From Mycolicibacterium sp. 018/SC-01/001 (GTDB lineage: Bacteria; Actinomycetota; Actinomycetes; Mycobacteriales; Mycobacteriaceae), in NCBI RefSeq assembly GCF_007096635.1, contig NZ_VKAA01000015.1, positions 62,001 through 126,000 of the forward strand: DNA of 64,000 bases, written 5' to 3'. The first letter of the stretch is position 1; every line of letters begins with the position of its first letter. The translations under genes were made by a program, and so were the position numbers. The notes beneath the pieces are model-generated. The model was not told the origin of the DNA, searched no databases, and saw only the letters and a list, made by a program, of their open reading frames with translations. This document shows, one piece after another, positions 33,216-42,518 of this stretch.

Positions 33216-34367
33216 TCACGGCGTCGGTGGGTTCCCGGGCCGTCGGACCTTCCATTCGCCGTCTTGCTGGGTGACCAGACCACGAATGTCGAGCATGGTC
33301 AGCTGCCCGATGACGGCGGTCTCGGGCATGCCCGCGGCAACCGCGATCTGATCCACCGCACGCGTCCCGCGCCCCGGCAACGCCTCGTACACCGCGAGTT
33401 CGTCGGCACTCAGCCCGTCCACCGCGGTGCGGGGTCGCGGTTGCTCGGCCGCGAACTCCCCGTAGTCGCCCACCAGCTCGACGATCTCCTCGGCGCGGGT
33501 CACCAGATGGGTCGTCGCGTCGTTCTTGAGCAGCTCGTGGCAACCCACCGACGACGCCGACGTGATCGGCCCCGGAACCGCACACACGTTGCGACCCAAC
33601 GCCTTCGCCCACGCCGCGGTGTTGGCCGCACCACTGCGGATGCCTGCCTCTACCACCACCGTCGCGCCGGACAACGCAGCGATCAACCGGTTGCGGGCCA
33701 GGAAGTGACGCCGGCACGGCCGACTACCGGGCGGATACTCACTGACCACCAGCCCGTGCCGAGCCACCCGATGCAACAGCGCGGAATGCCCCGACGGATA
33801 CGGCACATCGACCCCCGACGCCACCACCGCCACCGTCGCCCCGTCGCACGACAGCACCGCCCGGTGCGCCGCACCATCAATGCCATACGCCCCACCCGAC
33901 ACCACGGCAACCTCACGCTCCACCAGCCCGGCCGCCAGATCCGCCGCGGCGTATTCACCGTAGTCACTGGCCGCTCGCGTACCGACCAACGCTGCGGCCC
34001 GGTACGGAATCTCGGCCAAGGACGACGGACCCAGCACCCACAGCGCCAGCGGCGCGTATCCCTGCGGTCTCGTGGTCGTGTCCACCCCGTCGAAGCTGCT
34101 GAAGGCCATGACAGGCCACTCGTCGTCGGCGGGGGTCACCAACCGCCCACCGAGACGATCCAGTACCGCCAGATCCTCACGCGCACAATCGACACCGTGC
34201 CGCGCCTCCGTCGCCGCCAGCAGCTTCGCATCCGGCAGATCCCGGCGACGCACCCGCTCGGCAGCCTCCACCACCCCCACGGTCTGCACCAGAACAGCTA
34301 TCCGCGGGTTCGGCGCCTCGGCCACCCGGCACAGATACGCCCACGCCCGCCGCTCGTCCTCGGTCAT
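33216..34367 (-). CDS. dprA: DNA-processing protein DprA
   Basis: Binds incoming single-stranded DNA and loads RecA during natural transformation. In bacteria without known competence its role is unclear. The 383-residue protein has an N-terminal helical domain, the Rossmann-like DprA core with ALVGTRAAS, SGGAYGIDGAAHRAVL, EYPPGSRPCRRHFLARNRL and EAGIRSGAANTAAWA, and a C-terminal winged-helix segment. It is Rv2896c-like. Its start overlaps the yifB stop by 4 bp. Confidence 0.93.
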   Translation of the reverse strand: MTEDERRAWAYLCRVAEAPNPRIAVLVQTVGVVEAAERVRRRDLPDAKLLAATEARHGVDCAREDLAVLDRLGGRLVTPADDEWPVMAFSSFDGVDTTTRPQGYAPLALWVLGPSSLAEIPYRAAALVGTRAASDYGEYAAADLAAGLVEREVAVVSGGAYGIDGAAHRAVLSCDGATVAVVASGVDVPYPSGHSALLHRVARHGLVVSEYPPGSRPCRRHFLARNRLIAALSGATVVVEAGIRSGAANTAAWAKALGRNVCAVPGPITSASSVGCHELLKNDATTHLVTRAEEIVELVGDYGEFAAEQPRPRTAVDGLSADELAVYEALPGRGTRAVDQIAVAAGMPETAVIGQLTMLDIRGLVTQQDGEWKVRRPGNPPTP

Positions 34368-35875
34368 GACCGCTCCCCCACCTGCCGGTAGGACAACGCC
34401 AAGAGCACGTGCTCGCGCGTCGGCGACACCGCACCCGCCAGATCACACAGTGTCCACGCGACCCGCAGCGTGCGATCCATCCCCCGAATGCTCAGCAGCC
34501 CGCGGTCCACCGCGGTCTTGAGTGGTTTCATCGCCTCGCCCCCCAACCGGAACCTGCGACGCAGCAGCGACCCGCTCACATCGGCATTGGTGCTGACGCC
34601 GTGCGGTCGCCACCGCTCCTGCGCCGCGGCTCGCGCCGCCCACACCCGTTCCCGCACAGCAGCGGTCGACTCCCCGGCGTCATCGGCGAACGTCCCCGCA
34701 CGCGACGCGTGCATCTCGACTCGTAGATCCACGCGGTCCAGAAGCGGACCGGACAGTCGGCTGCGATAGCGGCGCCGCTCGGCCGAGGCACACACGCAGT
34801 CACGCGGATCCGGCGGCGCGCACGGACACAGATTGGCCGCGAGCACGAGCTGGAACCGACACGGGTAGCTCGCCACCCCTTCCCGCCGCGCCAACCGAAT
34901 CACGCCGTCCTCCAACGGAGTTCGCAGCGCCTCGAGCGCAGAACTGTTGATCTCGGCGAATTCGTCGAGGAACAGCACGCCGCGGTGGGCACGGCTGACC
35001 GCGCCCGGCCGCGCCATCCCCGAACCCCCGCCGACGAGGGCAGCCACGCTGGAGGTGTGGTGCGGTGCGACGAACGGCGGCCGGGTGATCAGCGGTGCAT
35101 CACCGGTCAGCAGGCCGGCGACCGAATGGATCGCGGTGACCTCCAGCGCCTCGGCTTGCGACAGCGGCGGCAGGAGCCCCGGTAACCGCTGGGCGAGCAT
35201 CGTCTTACCCACTCCGGGCGGACCGGTCATCACGAGGTTGTGCCCACCCGCCGCGGCGACCTCGACCGCCCGGCGCGCCTGTGGTTGACCGACCACATCG
35301 GCCAGGTCGATCGAGACCTCCGGCGCGCAGTCGGGCTGGTCGATGCGCGCATGCAGCTCGCCTTTGCCTTCCAGCCATCTGTGCAGCTGCCCCAACGTCG
35401 CAACGCCCCAGACGTCGACGCTGTCGATCAGGCTTGCCTCCGCGAGATTGTCGACCGGCACCACCACCGTCGGCCAGCCGTGTCGCTGCGCCGCCAGCAC
35501 GGCCGGCAACACCCCCTTCACCGGACGTACGCGACCGTCGAGCGCCAGCTCCCCCAGCAGAACCGCCTTCTCCAGCTTCGGCCACGCCTTCTTGCCGTGC
35601 GCCGCCAGCACGGCCGTCGCCAACGCCAGGTCGTAGACCGACCCCATCTTGGGCAGCGTGGCCGGCGACAACGCCAATGTCAGCCGCGTCTGCGGCCAGT
35701 CGAAGTCGCAGTTGTTGATCGCAGCGCGGACGCGGTCGCGTGACTCCTGCAGCGCAGCGTCGGCCAGCCCGACGAGATGGACCCCCGGCAGACCGTTCGA
35801 GATGTCGGCCTCGATCTCGACGATGTGCCCCTCCACGCCGCGCACAGCCACAGAGAACGCCCGCCCGAGTGTCAT
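34364..35875 (-). CDS. comM: YifB/ComM-family Mg-chelatase-like AAA+ ATPase
   Basis: A 503-residue AAA+ protein. The ComM group are hexameric helicases promoting branch migration in transformation. The N-terminal Lon-like domain is at about 1-170 (GLPGVHLVGLADAALQESRD). Walker A is GPPGVGKTMLAQRLPG, Walker B is GVLFLDEFAEI, and the Mg-chelatase C-terminal domain contains ERRRYRSRLSGPLLDRVD. The start at 35875 overlaps the yraN stop by one base. It is Rv2897c-like. Confidence 0.92.
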   Translation of the reverse strand: MTLGRAFSVAVRGVEGHIVEIEADISNGLPGVHLVGLADAALQESRDRVRAAINNCDFDWPQTRLTLALSPATLPKMGSVYDLALATAVLAAHGKKAWPKLEKAVLLGELALDGRVRPVKGVLPAVLAAQRHGWPTVVVPVDNLAEASLIDSVDVWGVATLGQLHRWLEGKGELHARIDQPDCAPEVSIDLADVVGQPQARRAVEVAAAGGHNLVMTGPPGVGKTMLAQRLPGLLPPLSQAEALEVTAIHSVAGLLTGDAPLITRPPFVAPHHTSSVAALVGGGSGMARPGAVSRAHRGVLFLDEFAEINSSALEALRTPLEDGVIRLARREGVASYPCRFQLVLAANLCPCAPPDPRDCVCASAERRRYRSRLSGPLLDRVDLRVEMHASRAGTFADDAGESTAAVRERVWAARAAAQERWRPHGVSTNADVSGSLLRRRFRLGGEAMKPLKTAVDRGLLSIRGMDRTLRVAWTLCDLAGAVSPTREHVLLALSYRQVGERS

Positions 35876-36246
35876 CACCCCACCCCTTCCAGGTGGACGA
35901 GCTCGGGGCTGCGGGTGCGCCCCAGCATGACCGCGACGACATCGATGCGCACCTGACCCCAACTGCCCTCGCTCGCCGCCAGCCACAGACCGGCCAGCCG
36001 ACGCAACCGCCGAACCTTGGCCGGCGTCACCGCCGCCAGCGGACCGCCGAACACGTCACCGGTGCGCGTCTTCACCTCGACGAACACCAGTGTCCGCGTA
36101 CGCTCGTCGGCGGCGACCACGTCCAGCTCCCCGTATCGGCACCGCCAGTTGCGGTCCAGAATCCGCCATCCCAGCCCGCGCAGGTGCTCGACCGCGAGCT
36201 GTTCTCCCAGCGCCCCGATCTCGGCGCGACCGTGTGTCTTCGTCAT
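35875..36246 (-). CDS. yraN: YraN-family endonuclease-like protein (UPF0102)
   Basis: A 123-residue protein with a restriction-endonuclease-like fold: GALGEQLAVEHLRGLGW, the acidic pair in RYGELDVVA, and VFVEVKTR (D/E...ExK active-site form). The function in cells is not settled; linkage to dprA/comM and rnhB suggests DNA processing. The start at 36246 gives the usual family length; an upstream ATG at 36318 or 36300 would add a low-complexity Gly/Ala stretch. It is Rv2898c-like. Confidence 0.88.
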   Translation of the reverse strand: MTKTHGRAEIGALGEQLAVEHLRGLGWRILDRNWRCRYGELDVVAADERTRTLVFVEVKTRTGDVFGGPLAAVTPAKVRRLRRLAGLWLAASEGSWGQVRIDVVAVMLGRTRSPELVHLEGVG

Positions 36247-36390
36247 GCCGCAACCCTGGCGGCCGCCGCCGACAGATCCGGCGGCCGCCGAGGCGTTCAT
36301 CCCCAGTGCCGAATCCATCCACAGGGCACCCCGGTTTCGGCCGCGTCAAAACCGGGGAACCGGAGGCCAGCGTCGGACCCGGAGGACACC

Positions 36391-37209
36391 ATGACCACCA
36401 GACCTGCGAATCTGCACGGCGTCGCGCATCGCGCGACCGGTAGTGACGCATTCGAATACGCCGCCCGCGCCGGTTTCGCCGCCAGCGGCGTGCTGCACCT
36501 GCTCGTCGCGTTCATCATCGCGCAGCTGGCGTTCACCGGGGCCGGCGGTAACGCCGACCAGTCCGGTGCGCTGGCCACACTGGCAGCCCAGCCCTTCGGC
36601 AAGATCGTGCTGTGGGTGGCGGCCATCGGCCTGGTCGCGCTCGGCCTGTGGCGCGTGGCCGAAGCCGTCATCGGCGCCAAACCGAAGGAAAGCTCCCGCG
36701 GCGACAACCCGGCGTGGAAGCGGGGCAAGTCACTGGCCCTGGCCGTGGTCAACTTCGCGATCGCGTTCTCGGCCGCGAAATTCGCGATGGGGACCGGACA
36801 GTCGAGCAGTCAGCAGAACGCGGGCATGTCAGCACAGCTGATGCAGTCGGGCTGGGGCAAGCTCCTGCTGATCGCGGTCGGCATCGGCGTCATCGCCGTC
36901 GGCGGCTACCACGTGTACAAAGGCGCCTCCGAGAAGTTCCTCGACGAGCTCACCGTCTCCGGCGGACGGGCGATCACCGCCACCGGTGTCGCCGGCTACG
37001 TGGCGAAGGGGCTCGTGCTCGGAGGTGCCGGTGTTCTGGTCATCGTCGCGACCCTGCAGGCCGACCCCGCCAAGGCGAGCGGCCTCGATGCCGCGGTCAA
37101 GACCCTGGGCCAGGCGCCGTTCGGGAAATTCCTGCTGATCCTCGCGGCACTCGGGATCGCCGCCTTCGGCGCCTACAGCTTCATACGGAGCAAGTACAAC
37201 CGCATGTGA
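36391..37209 (+). CDS. DUF1206 integral membrane protein
   Basis: A 272-residue membrane protein of three repeated units of about 70-80 residues, each with two helices: AARAGFAASGVLHLLVAFII, KRGKSLALAVVNFAIAFSAA, and GYVAKGLVLGGAGVLVIVAT with partners. This is the DUF1206 layout; the function is unknown. The start is set by GGAGG at 36381-36385. It diverges from yraN and is followed 19 bp later by the adenylation/acyltransferase fusion, which seems to have its own promoter. Confidence 0.85.
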   Translation: MTTRPANLHGVAHRATGSDAFEYAARAGFAASGVLHLLVAFIIAQLAFTGAGGNADQSGALATLAAQPFGKIVLWVAAIGLVALGLWRVAEAVIGAKPKESSRGDNPAWKRGKSLALAVVNFAIAFSAAKFAMGTGQSSSQQNAGMSAQLMQSGWGKLLLIAVGIGVIAVGGYHVYKGASEKFLDELTVSGGRAITATGVAGYVAKGLVLGGAGVLVIVATLQADPAKASGLDAAVKTLGQAPFGKFLLILAALGIAAFGAYSFIRSKYNRM

Positions 37210-37215
37210 CCCAGG

Positions 37216-37221
37216 TAAGGT
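37216..37221 (+). promoter_or_regulatory. -10 element for the fusion gene
   Basis: TAAGGT lies 7 nt before ATG 37229 with no ribosome binding site, immediately after the DUF1206 stop. It suggests independent, leaderless transcription. Confidence 0.45.
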
Positions 37222-37228
37222 CGCCCTC

Positions 37229-39718
37229 ATGCGGCCGCTGATCGACCATTTGCGTCGGTTCGCGGACAACATGGCGATCCTCACCGATACCACGGAGCTG
37301 ACCTACGGTCAGCTGGCCGATCGGGTCGAGCGGTGCGTGCCGACACTGGGAGCGCGCCGGGCACTCGTCCTGCTCGAAACCCGCAACGACATTCACACAC
37401 TGACCCACTACCTGGCCGCGCTGGCCGCCGGCCATGTCGTGCTGCCGGTGCCCGCCGGGGGCGACACCTCCGCGCTGGACTCGACGTACCGGCCGGACAT
37501 CGTCATCGACAGCACGGGTGTGCACCACCGCGACACGGGCGGCCGCGTGCTCCACCCGGATCTGGTGCTGCTGATGTCGACCTCGGGCAGCACCGGGTCT
37601 CCGAAGCTCGTGCGACTCTCGCGCGCCAATGTCGTGTCGAACGCGCGAGCCATCGCCGACTACCTCGGCATCATCGACACCGACCGGGCTGCAACGACAT
37701 TGCCGATGTCGTACTGCTACGGCCTGTCGGTCGTGCACAGCCATCTCCTCAGCGGTGCGGCACTGATCCTCACCGATCACTCCGTCTCGCAGCAGCAGTT
37801 CTGGGAGCTGTTCGTCCGGCACCGCGGCACCACCTTCGCCGGCGTTCCCTACACGTTCGAGCTGCTCGACCGCACCGGCTTCGCCGAGAGAACGTTGCCG
37901 CACCTGCGCTACCTCACGCAGGCCGGGGGCCCGATGCCATCCGAGCGCGTCCGCCGCTTCGCCGCGCTCGGGCAGCGCCGCGGCTGGGAGCTGTTCGTGA
38001 TGTACGGCGCCACCGAAGCGACAGCTCGGATGGCTTATCTGCCACCGCATCTCGCGCAGTCCTATCCACATGCCATCGGTGTACCGATCCCCGGCGGCAC
38101 CTTGGACATCCAACCGCTCGACGACTGGCCCGACGACGGTGCCGGAGAACTGGTGTTCCGCGGGCCGAACGTGATGATGGGCTACGCCGAGCACGGCGAC
38201 GACCTGGCGCGCGATGCCACCCTGCAGGAGCTGCGCACCGGGGACATCGCGCGCCGATGCGGACCCGGTCTCTTCGAGATCATCGGCCGGACAAGCCGAT
38301 TCGCGAAGATGTTCGGGCTGCGCATCGATCTGCACCGGCTCGAAACAACACTGGCCGGTCACGGCGTGCAGGCCCTGTGCACGGAGGCCGACGAGCGGCT
38401 CGTCGTCGTCGCCGCGGGCACCCATGATCTCGCCCGGCTGCGTCGCCTGGCGGCTGATGCCGCCGGCATCCCCGCCGACGCCGTCGACGCAGGCGCCGTC
38501 GCCGAGCTGCCGCTGCTGCCGTCCGGCAAGCCCGACTACCCGACGGCGCGCAGCCTCGTGGCCTCCGGCTCGGACACCGACCACGACCTGGCCGGCCTTT
38601 TCGCCGACGTCCTGCACCTGGATCCCGCAGACGTCGACGGCGACGCCACCTTCGTCGATCTCGGCGGCAACTCGCTGACCTACGTGACGATGTCGGTCCG
38701 TCTCGAGCGGAGGCTCGGCCATCTGCCTCCGGACTGGCCCCAGCTGCCGATCCGTGATCTGCAGGCTCGCAGCTCGTCCCAGCCGCGCTGGTGGCGCTCC
38801 TGGGGCACCTCCGTGGAGACCAGCGTGGCGTTGCGCGCGCTGGCGATCGTCCTGGTGGTCGCCTCCCACGCCGAGCTGTTCGAGATGTGGGGCGGCGCGC
38901 ACATCCTGCTCGGTGTCGCCGGGTACAACTTCGCGCGCTTCTGCCTGACCCCACTGCCCCGCAGCCGGCGGGTTCGACACCTGGGCACCACCATCGGGTG
39001 GATCGCGGTGCCTGCCGTCGCCTGGGTCGCCGTGGCGCTCGTTCTCACCGACGACTACCACGCGTCGAACCTGTTGCTGGCCAACAAGTTCCTGGGACCT
39101 CACGACAGCATGACCGCGGGTCGCCTGTGGTTCGTCGAAGTGCTGGTGTGGACGTTGGCGGCGCTGGCGCTCCTTCTGTGGCTACCGATGGTCGATCGTG
39201 CCGAGCGCCGGTTCCCGTTCGCGTTCGCGGCGGTGTTCCTCGCCATCGGCATGGCACTGCGCTACGACGTCTTCGGGTTCGGGCTGGGCCGGGACGCGTG
39301 GTTCACGATGCTGGCGTTCTGGTTCTTCGCGATCGGCTGGGCGGCTGCGAAAGCGAGCACCGGCCTGCAGCGGCTCGCGGTGACGGCGGTACTGGTCGTC
39401 GGTGTCCACGGCTACTTCGGCACCACCGTGCGCGAGCTGCTGGTGACCGTCGGCCTGGTGCTGCTGATCTGGTTGCCCGCGGTGCGGTGCCCCGCCGTCG
39501 TCGCTGTCGCCGCGGGCGCCGTCGCCGAGGCGTCGCTCTACACCTATCTCACGCACTTCCAGGTGTATCCGCTGTTCGGTACCCACAAGCTCTACGGAGT
39601 GATCGCCTCGATCGTCATCGGCATCGCACTGACCGCAATCGTGACCCAGATCCGTCACCGGATGAGGGATCGTCGGATCACGAAGCAGAGTCCGGAACAG
39701 GCGCCCGCTCTGCGATGA
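37229..39718 (+). CDS. Adenylation - carrier protein - membrane acyltransferase fusion
   Basis: An 829-residue three-part enzyme. Residues 1-445 form an AMP-forming ligase: STSGSTGSPK (117-126), MYGATEAT (258-265), TGD (337-339), GRTSRFAKMFGLRID (353-367), and the catalytic lysine Lys434 in PSGKPDY. Residues about 450-515 form a carrier domain with the phosphopantetheine serine Ser482 in DLGGNS. Residues about 530-810 are a membrane domain with about ten helices whose start, RALAIVLVVASH (Arg536...His547), matches acyltransferase-3 (OafA type). It would activate a carboxylic acid, load it on its own carrier and pass it across or into the envelope. The substrate and acceptor are unknown. The 3' end overlaps the convergent thioesterase gene by 41 bp. 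Confidence 0.86.
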   Translation: MRPLIDHLRRFADNMAILTDTTELTYGQLADRVERCVPTLGARRALVLLETRNDIHTLTHYLAALAAGHVVLPVPAGGDTSALDSTYRPDIVIDSTGVHHRDTGGRVLHPDLVLLMSTSGSTGSPKLVRLSRANVVSNARAIADYLGIIDTDRAATTLPMSYCYGLSVVHSHLLSGAALILTDHSVSQQQFWELFVRHRGTTFAGVPYTFELLDRTGFAERTLPHLRYLTQAGGPMPSERVRRFAALGQRRGWELFVMYGATEATARMAYLPPHLAQSYPHAIGVPIPGGTLDIQPLDDWPDDGAGELVFRGPNVMMGYAEHGDDLARDATLQELRTGDIARRCGPGLFEIIGRTSRFAKMFGLRIDLHRLETTLAGHGVQALCTEADERLVVVAAGTHDLARLRRLAADAAGIPADAVDAGAVAELPLLPSGKPDYPTARSLVASGSDTDHDLAGLFADVLHLDPADVDGDATFVDLGGNSLTYVTMSVRLERRLGHLPPDWPQLPIRDLQARSSSQPRWWRSWGTSVETSVALRALAIVLVVASHAELFEMWGGAHILLGVAGYNFARFCLTPLPRSRRVRHLGTTIGWIAVPAVAWVAVALVLTDDYHASNLLLANKFLGPHDSMTAGRLWFVEVLVWTLAALALLLWLPMVDRAERRFPFAFAAVFLAIGMALRYDVFGFGLGRDAWFTMLAFWFFAIGWAAAKASTGLQRLAVTAVLVVGVHGYFGTTVRELLVTVGLVLLIWLPAVRCPAVVAVAAGAVAEASLYTYLTHFQVYPLFGTHKLYGVIASIVIGIALTAIVTQIRHRMRDRRITKQSPEQAPALR

Positions 39719-40496
39719 GGCCTTCCTGCGTGATCGTGGCGGCGATCACGCCGTCGCGCCGGATCAGTGCGGCCGTGACGACGCCGCGACCTCGCGCGCC
39801 TGCCGGAGAACGACATTCGAGCAGATTCCACTGGTCGGCGCGTAGCTCGCGGTGGAACCACATCGACGAATCGGTGGTGCCGCTGCGATGGGTGCGCGAG
39901 CGCATCGAGTGCCCGTGGACCTGCAGTGCCGGATCGATCAGGTACACGTCGGTGACGTAGGCCGCGACCAATGTGTGCAGTAGCGGGTCGTCGCCGATGT
40001 CGACGAGGGTGCGCCACCACAGTCGCCGCACGAACTCCTCCCCTGCGCCCGTGTCGACGATGCGGATGTCGATCTCGTCCAGCGGCATGGAGGGTGCGGG
40101 ACCGATGGGTCCGGTGCGCGACAGCGTCTCCGGGTCGGCGCCGACGTCGGCTGTGCCGTGTTCGGGGCCCGGCAGTGCCGCGGCGAACGACACGGTCGAC
40201 GTCGTCAGCAACCGGCCATCCTGGGTGGCATCCACCCGCCGCGACGCCGCGGTGCGGCCGTCGAACACCCGGTGCACCCGGTAGTCCACGGCTGCGCCGG
40301 CGTCTCCGCCGCGCAGGAACTGCAGATGCAGTGCCGTCGGCGCCTTGGCGGACTCGACGGTGCGCGCGGCCGCCGCCAGACTCTGCGCGACCAGTTGGCC
40401 GCCGTAGGCACGCTTGCCGTCGGGACCGCTTGCGGGCCCGCGCCACACGTCCTCGGCCACAGACGCCACCTCGAGCAGGCGCAGCAACCGGCTCAT
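39678..40496 (-). CDS. Acyl-CoA thioesterase (TesB-like)
   Basis: A 272-residue double hot-dog thioesterase: YGGQLVAQSLAAAARTV and LHLQFLRGGDAGAAVDY in the first half, DSSMWFHRELRADQWNLLEC and GVIAATITQEGLIAER in the second. It is paralogous to the thioesterase at 7949-8746. The start at 40496 makes an ATGA overlap with the CoA-transferase stop, so the two form an operon. Its last 41 bp overlap the fusion gene on the other strand. Confidence 0.88.
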   Translation of the reverse strand: MSRLLRLLEVASVAEDVWRGPASGPDGKRAYGGQLVAQSLAAAARTVESAKAPTALHLQFLRGGDAGAAVDYRVHRVFDGRTAASRRVDATQDGRLLTTSTVSFAAALPGPEHGTADVGADPETLSRTGPIGPAPSMPLDEIDIRIVDTGAGEEFVRRLWWRTLVDIGDDPLLHTLVAAYVTDVYLIDPALQVHGHSMRSRTHRSGTTDSSMWFHRELRADQWNLLECRSPAGARGRGVVTAALIRRDGVIAATITQEGLIAERAPVPDSAS

Positions 40497-41698
40497 ACGA
40501 CGGCCCCCGCCGCGCGCAGAGCAGCGATTCGCTCGGCATCGAGCCCCAACCACTCGCCGAGCACGGTTCCCGTGTCCTCGCCCAGTGCCGGGGCGGCGCT
40601 CGGAGGCGGGTACGTGCCGTCGATCGCCATCGGCACACCGGCGGCGGCGAACCGGCCGATCCGGGGCTGGTCGAGCACGGTGAACAGCGGATTGGCGGTG
40701 ACGCGTTCGGATTCGGCCGCCTCGGCGAACGTCCGGTAGCGCTCCCAGAGCACCGAGGTGTCGGCCAGCGCCGCGGCGATCTGCTCGCCGGTGTGACGGG
40801 CGAACCATCCGGCGAACAGAGCGCTCAACGCATCCCGGTGCTCGAAGCGCTGCCCTTCGTCGGTGAAGTCGGCACCTAGCGAATCCGCAAGTGCTGCAAC
40901 ATCTTCGGCGGTTCCGGTCAGTGCCACGAGGTCGCGGAAGTGCCGACCGGTGAGTGCGACGACCATGAACACGGCGCCGTCGCTGCCGGTGAAGTCCTGG
41001 CCGTACGTGCCGTAGACCGCATTACCGATGCGGGCCCGCGACGTGCCGCAGACCATGGCTTCGGTGAGCAAGCTCAGATTGCTCGCGGTGGCCAGCGCGA
41101 CATTCTCCAGCGGGATCGAGACGTGTTGTCCGGCAGTGGTGTTGTCGCGATGACGCAGCGCAGTCACCACCGCCAGCGCGGCGTAGAGCCCGCAGCTGAC
41201 GTCCCACGCCGGGAGCACGTGGTTGACCGGCGCCGTGGCGTCTTTCGCACCGGTGGCCAGCGGAAAGCCGATGCCGGCGTTGACGGTGTAGTCGACACCG
41301 GTACCGCCGTCGGCGCGGCCCGCCACCTCGACCTGGATCAGGTCGGGCCGGCGCTCGCGCAGCGTCTCGTAGGCGTGCCACGGCCGGCCGGTGACGTTGG
41401 TGAGGAACACGCCGCTGTCGGCGATCAGCCGGGTCACGATGTCGCGGCCCGCCTCCGACCGCATGTCGACGGCCAGCGAGCGCTTGCCCTTGTTCAGCCC
41501 GGCCCAGTAGATGCTCTCGCCCGTATCGGTCAGCGGCCACCGATGGTGGTCGGCGGCGCCGCCGACGGGGTCGATCCGCACGACCTCGGCGCCCAGCTGC
41601 GCGAGCGTCATCCCCGCCAGCGGCACAGCGACGAAGCTGGAGATCTCGACGATCCGCACTCCGGCCAGGGGCTGCGTCGGGTCAACGGTGACAGTCAC
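40493..41698 (-). CDS. Family III CoA-transferase (CaiB/BaiF)
   Basis: Transfers CoA between acids. The 401-residue protein starts PLAGVRIVEISSFVAVPLAGM, with LAQLGAEVVRIDPVGG, NKGKRSLAVDMRSEAG and GVFLTNVTGRP, the core of the family. The aspartate nucleophile region lies near residue 165-170 (LPAWDVSCGLYAALA). It is slightly shorter in the mid part than formyl-CoA transferases. It is coupled to the downstream thioesterase, so a CoA-ester is made and later hydrolysed or exchanged. The substrate is unknown; bile-acid or carnitine-type acids are possible. Confidence 0.85.
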   Translation of the reverse strand: MTVTVDPTQPLAGVRIVEISSFVAVPLAGMTLAQLGAEVVRIDPVGGAADHHRWPLTDTGESIYWAGLNKGKRSLAVDMRSEAGRDIVTRLIADSGVFLTNVTGRPWHAYETLRERRPDLIQVEVAGRADGGTGVDYTVNAGIGFPLATGAKDATAPVNHVLPAWDVSCGLYAALAVVTALRHRDNTTAGQHVSIPLENVALATASNLSLLTEAMVCGTSRARIGNAVYGTYGQDFTGSDGAVFMVVALTGRHFRDLVALTGTAEDVAALADSLGADFTDEGQRFEHRDALSALFAGWFARHTGEQIAAALADTSVLWERYRTFAEAAESERVTANPLFTVLDQPRIGRFAAAGVPMAIDGTYPPPSAAPALGEDTGTVLGEWLGLDAERIAALRAAGAVV

Positions 41699-41719
41699 GG
41701 CGCCAAGTGTAGGGAGGGC

Positions 41720-42493
41720 TCAGATCAGCTCGATGGCCTCGGCGATGGACGGCAGCACCCGGCTGGGCCGGAACGGATAGCGTTCGACGTCCTCGATGGT
41801 CGTCGAGCCGGTGAGTACCAGGATCGTCTCCAGCCCGGCTTCGATCCCGGCGACGACGTCGGTGTCCATCCGGTCCCCGACCATCACCGTGTTCTCCGAG
41901 TGCGCCTCGATCTGGTTGAGCGCGCTGCGGAACATCATCGGATTCGGCTTGCCGACGAAGTAGGGCTCCCTGCCCGTGGCCTTGGTGATCATCGCCGCCA
42001 CCGACCCGGTCGCGGGCAGTGGCCCCTCCGCCGACGGGCCGCTGACGTCGGGGTTGGTCGCGATGAACCGCGCCCCGCCGAGGATCAGCCGCACCGCTTT
42101 GGTGATCGCTTCGAAAGAATAGGTGCGGGTCTCCCCCAGCACCACGAAGTCCGGCTCGACGTCGGTCATGGTGTATCCGCCCTCGTGCAGCGCCGTGGTC
42201 AGGCCTGCCTCTCCGATGACGTACGCCGAGCCGCGGGGCAGCTGGTCGGCCAGGAACGTGGCCGTCGCCAACGCCGACGTCCAGATCGCGGACTCCGGCA
42301 CGGTCAGGCCCGAGCGGGCCAACCGGGCGGCGAGGTCGCGCGGTGTGAAGATCGAATTGTTCGTCAGGACCAGAAAGGGCCGTTCGCGCTCGGCGAGGCG
42401 CTGGAGGAACTCCGCTGCTCCGGGCAGCGCGTGTTCTTCGCGGACGAGCACGCCGTCCATGTCGGTCAGCCAGCACTGCGGTGCGGAGCGCAT
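41720..42493 (-). CDS. HAD-superfamily (NagD-type, IIA) phosphatase
   Basis: A 257-residue HAD-IIA hydrolase. Motif I is LTDMDGVLV with the nucleophile Asp near residue 11, motif II is LTNNS, motif III is the lysine in YFVGKPNPMMF, and motif IV is MVGDRMDTDV. The cap is of the C2 type between motifs II and III. Members dephosphorylate small phosphates (nucleotides, p-nitrophenylphosphate, glycerol phosphates). The start at 42493 places motif I close to the N-terminus as usual. Exact substrate unknown. Confidence 0.9.
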   Translation of the reverse strand: MRSAPQCWLTDMDGVLVREEHALPGAAEFLQRLAERERPFLVLTNNSIFTPRDLAARLARSGLTVPESAIWTSALATATFLADQLPRGSAYVIGEAGLTTALHEGGYTMTDVEPDFVVLGETRTYSFEAITKAVRLILGGARFIATNPDVSGPSAEGPLPATGSVAAMITKATGREPYFVGKPNPMMFRSALNQIEAHSENTVMVGDRMDTDVVAGIEAGLETILVLTGSTTIEDVERYPFRPSRVLPSIAEAIELI

Positions 42494-42518
42494 GCCCCCA
42501 GTCTGGCAGGCGCATGCC

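Noticed and set aside
33121..33717. Possible extra minus-strand gene overlapping the end of dprA
   Set aside because: Arg/Gly-rich out-of-frame reading of the dprA C-terminal region; it would overlap dprA for most of its length.
37181..39103. A 640-codon minus-strand frame opposite the fusion gene
   Set aside because: No recognisable motifs, and it covers a region where the plus strand carries adenylation and carrier signatures in order.
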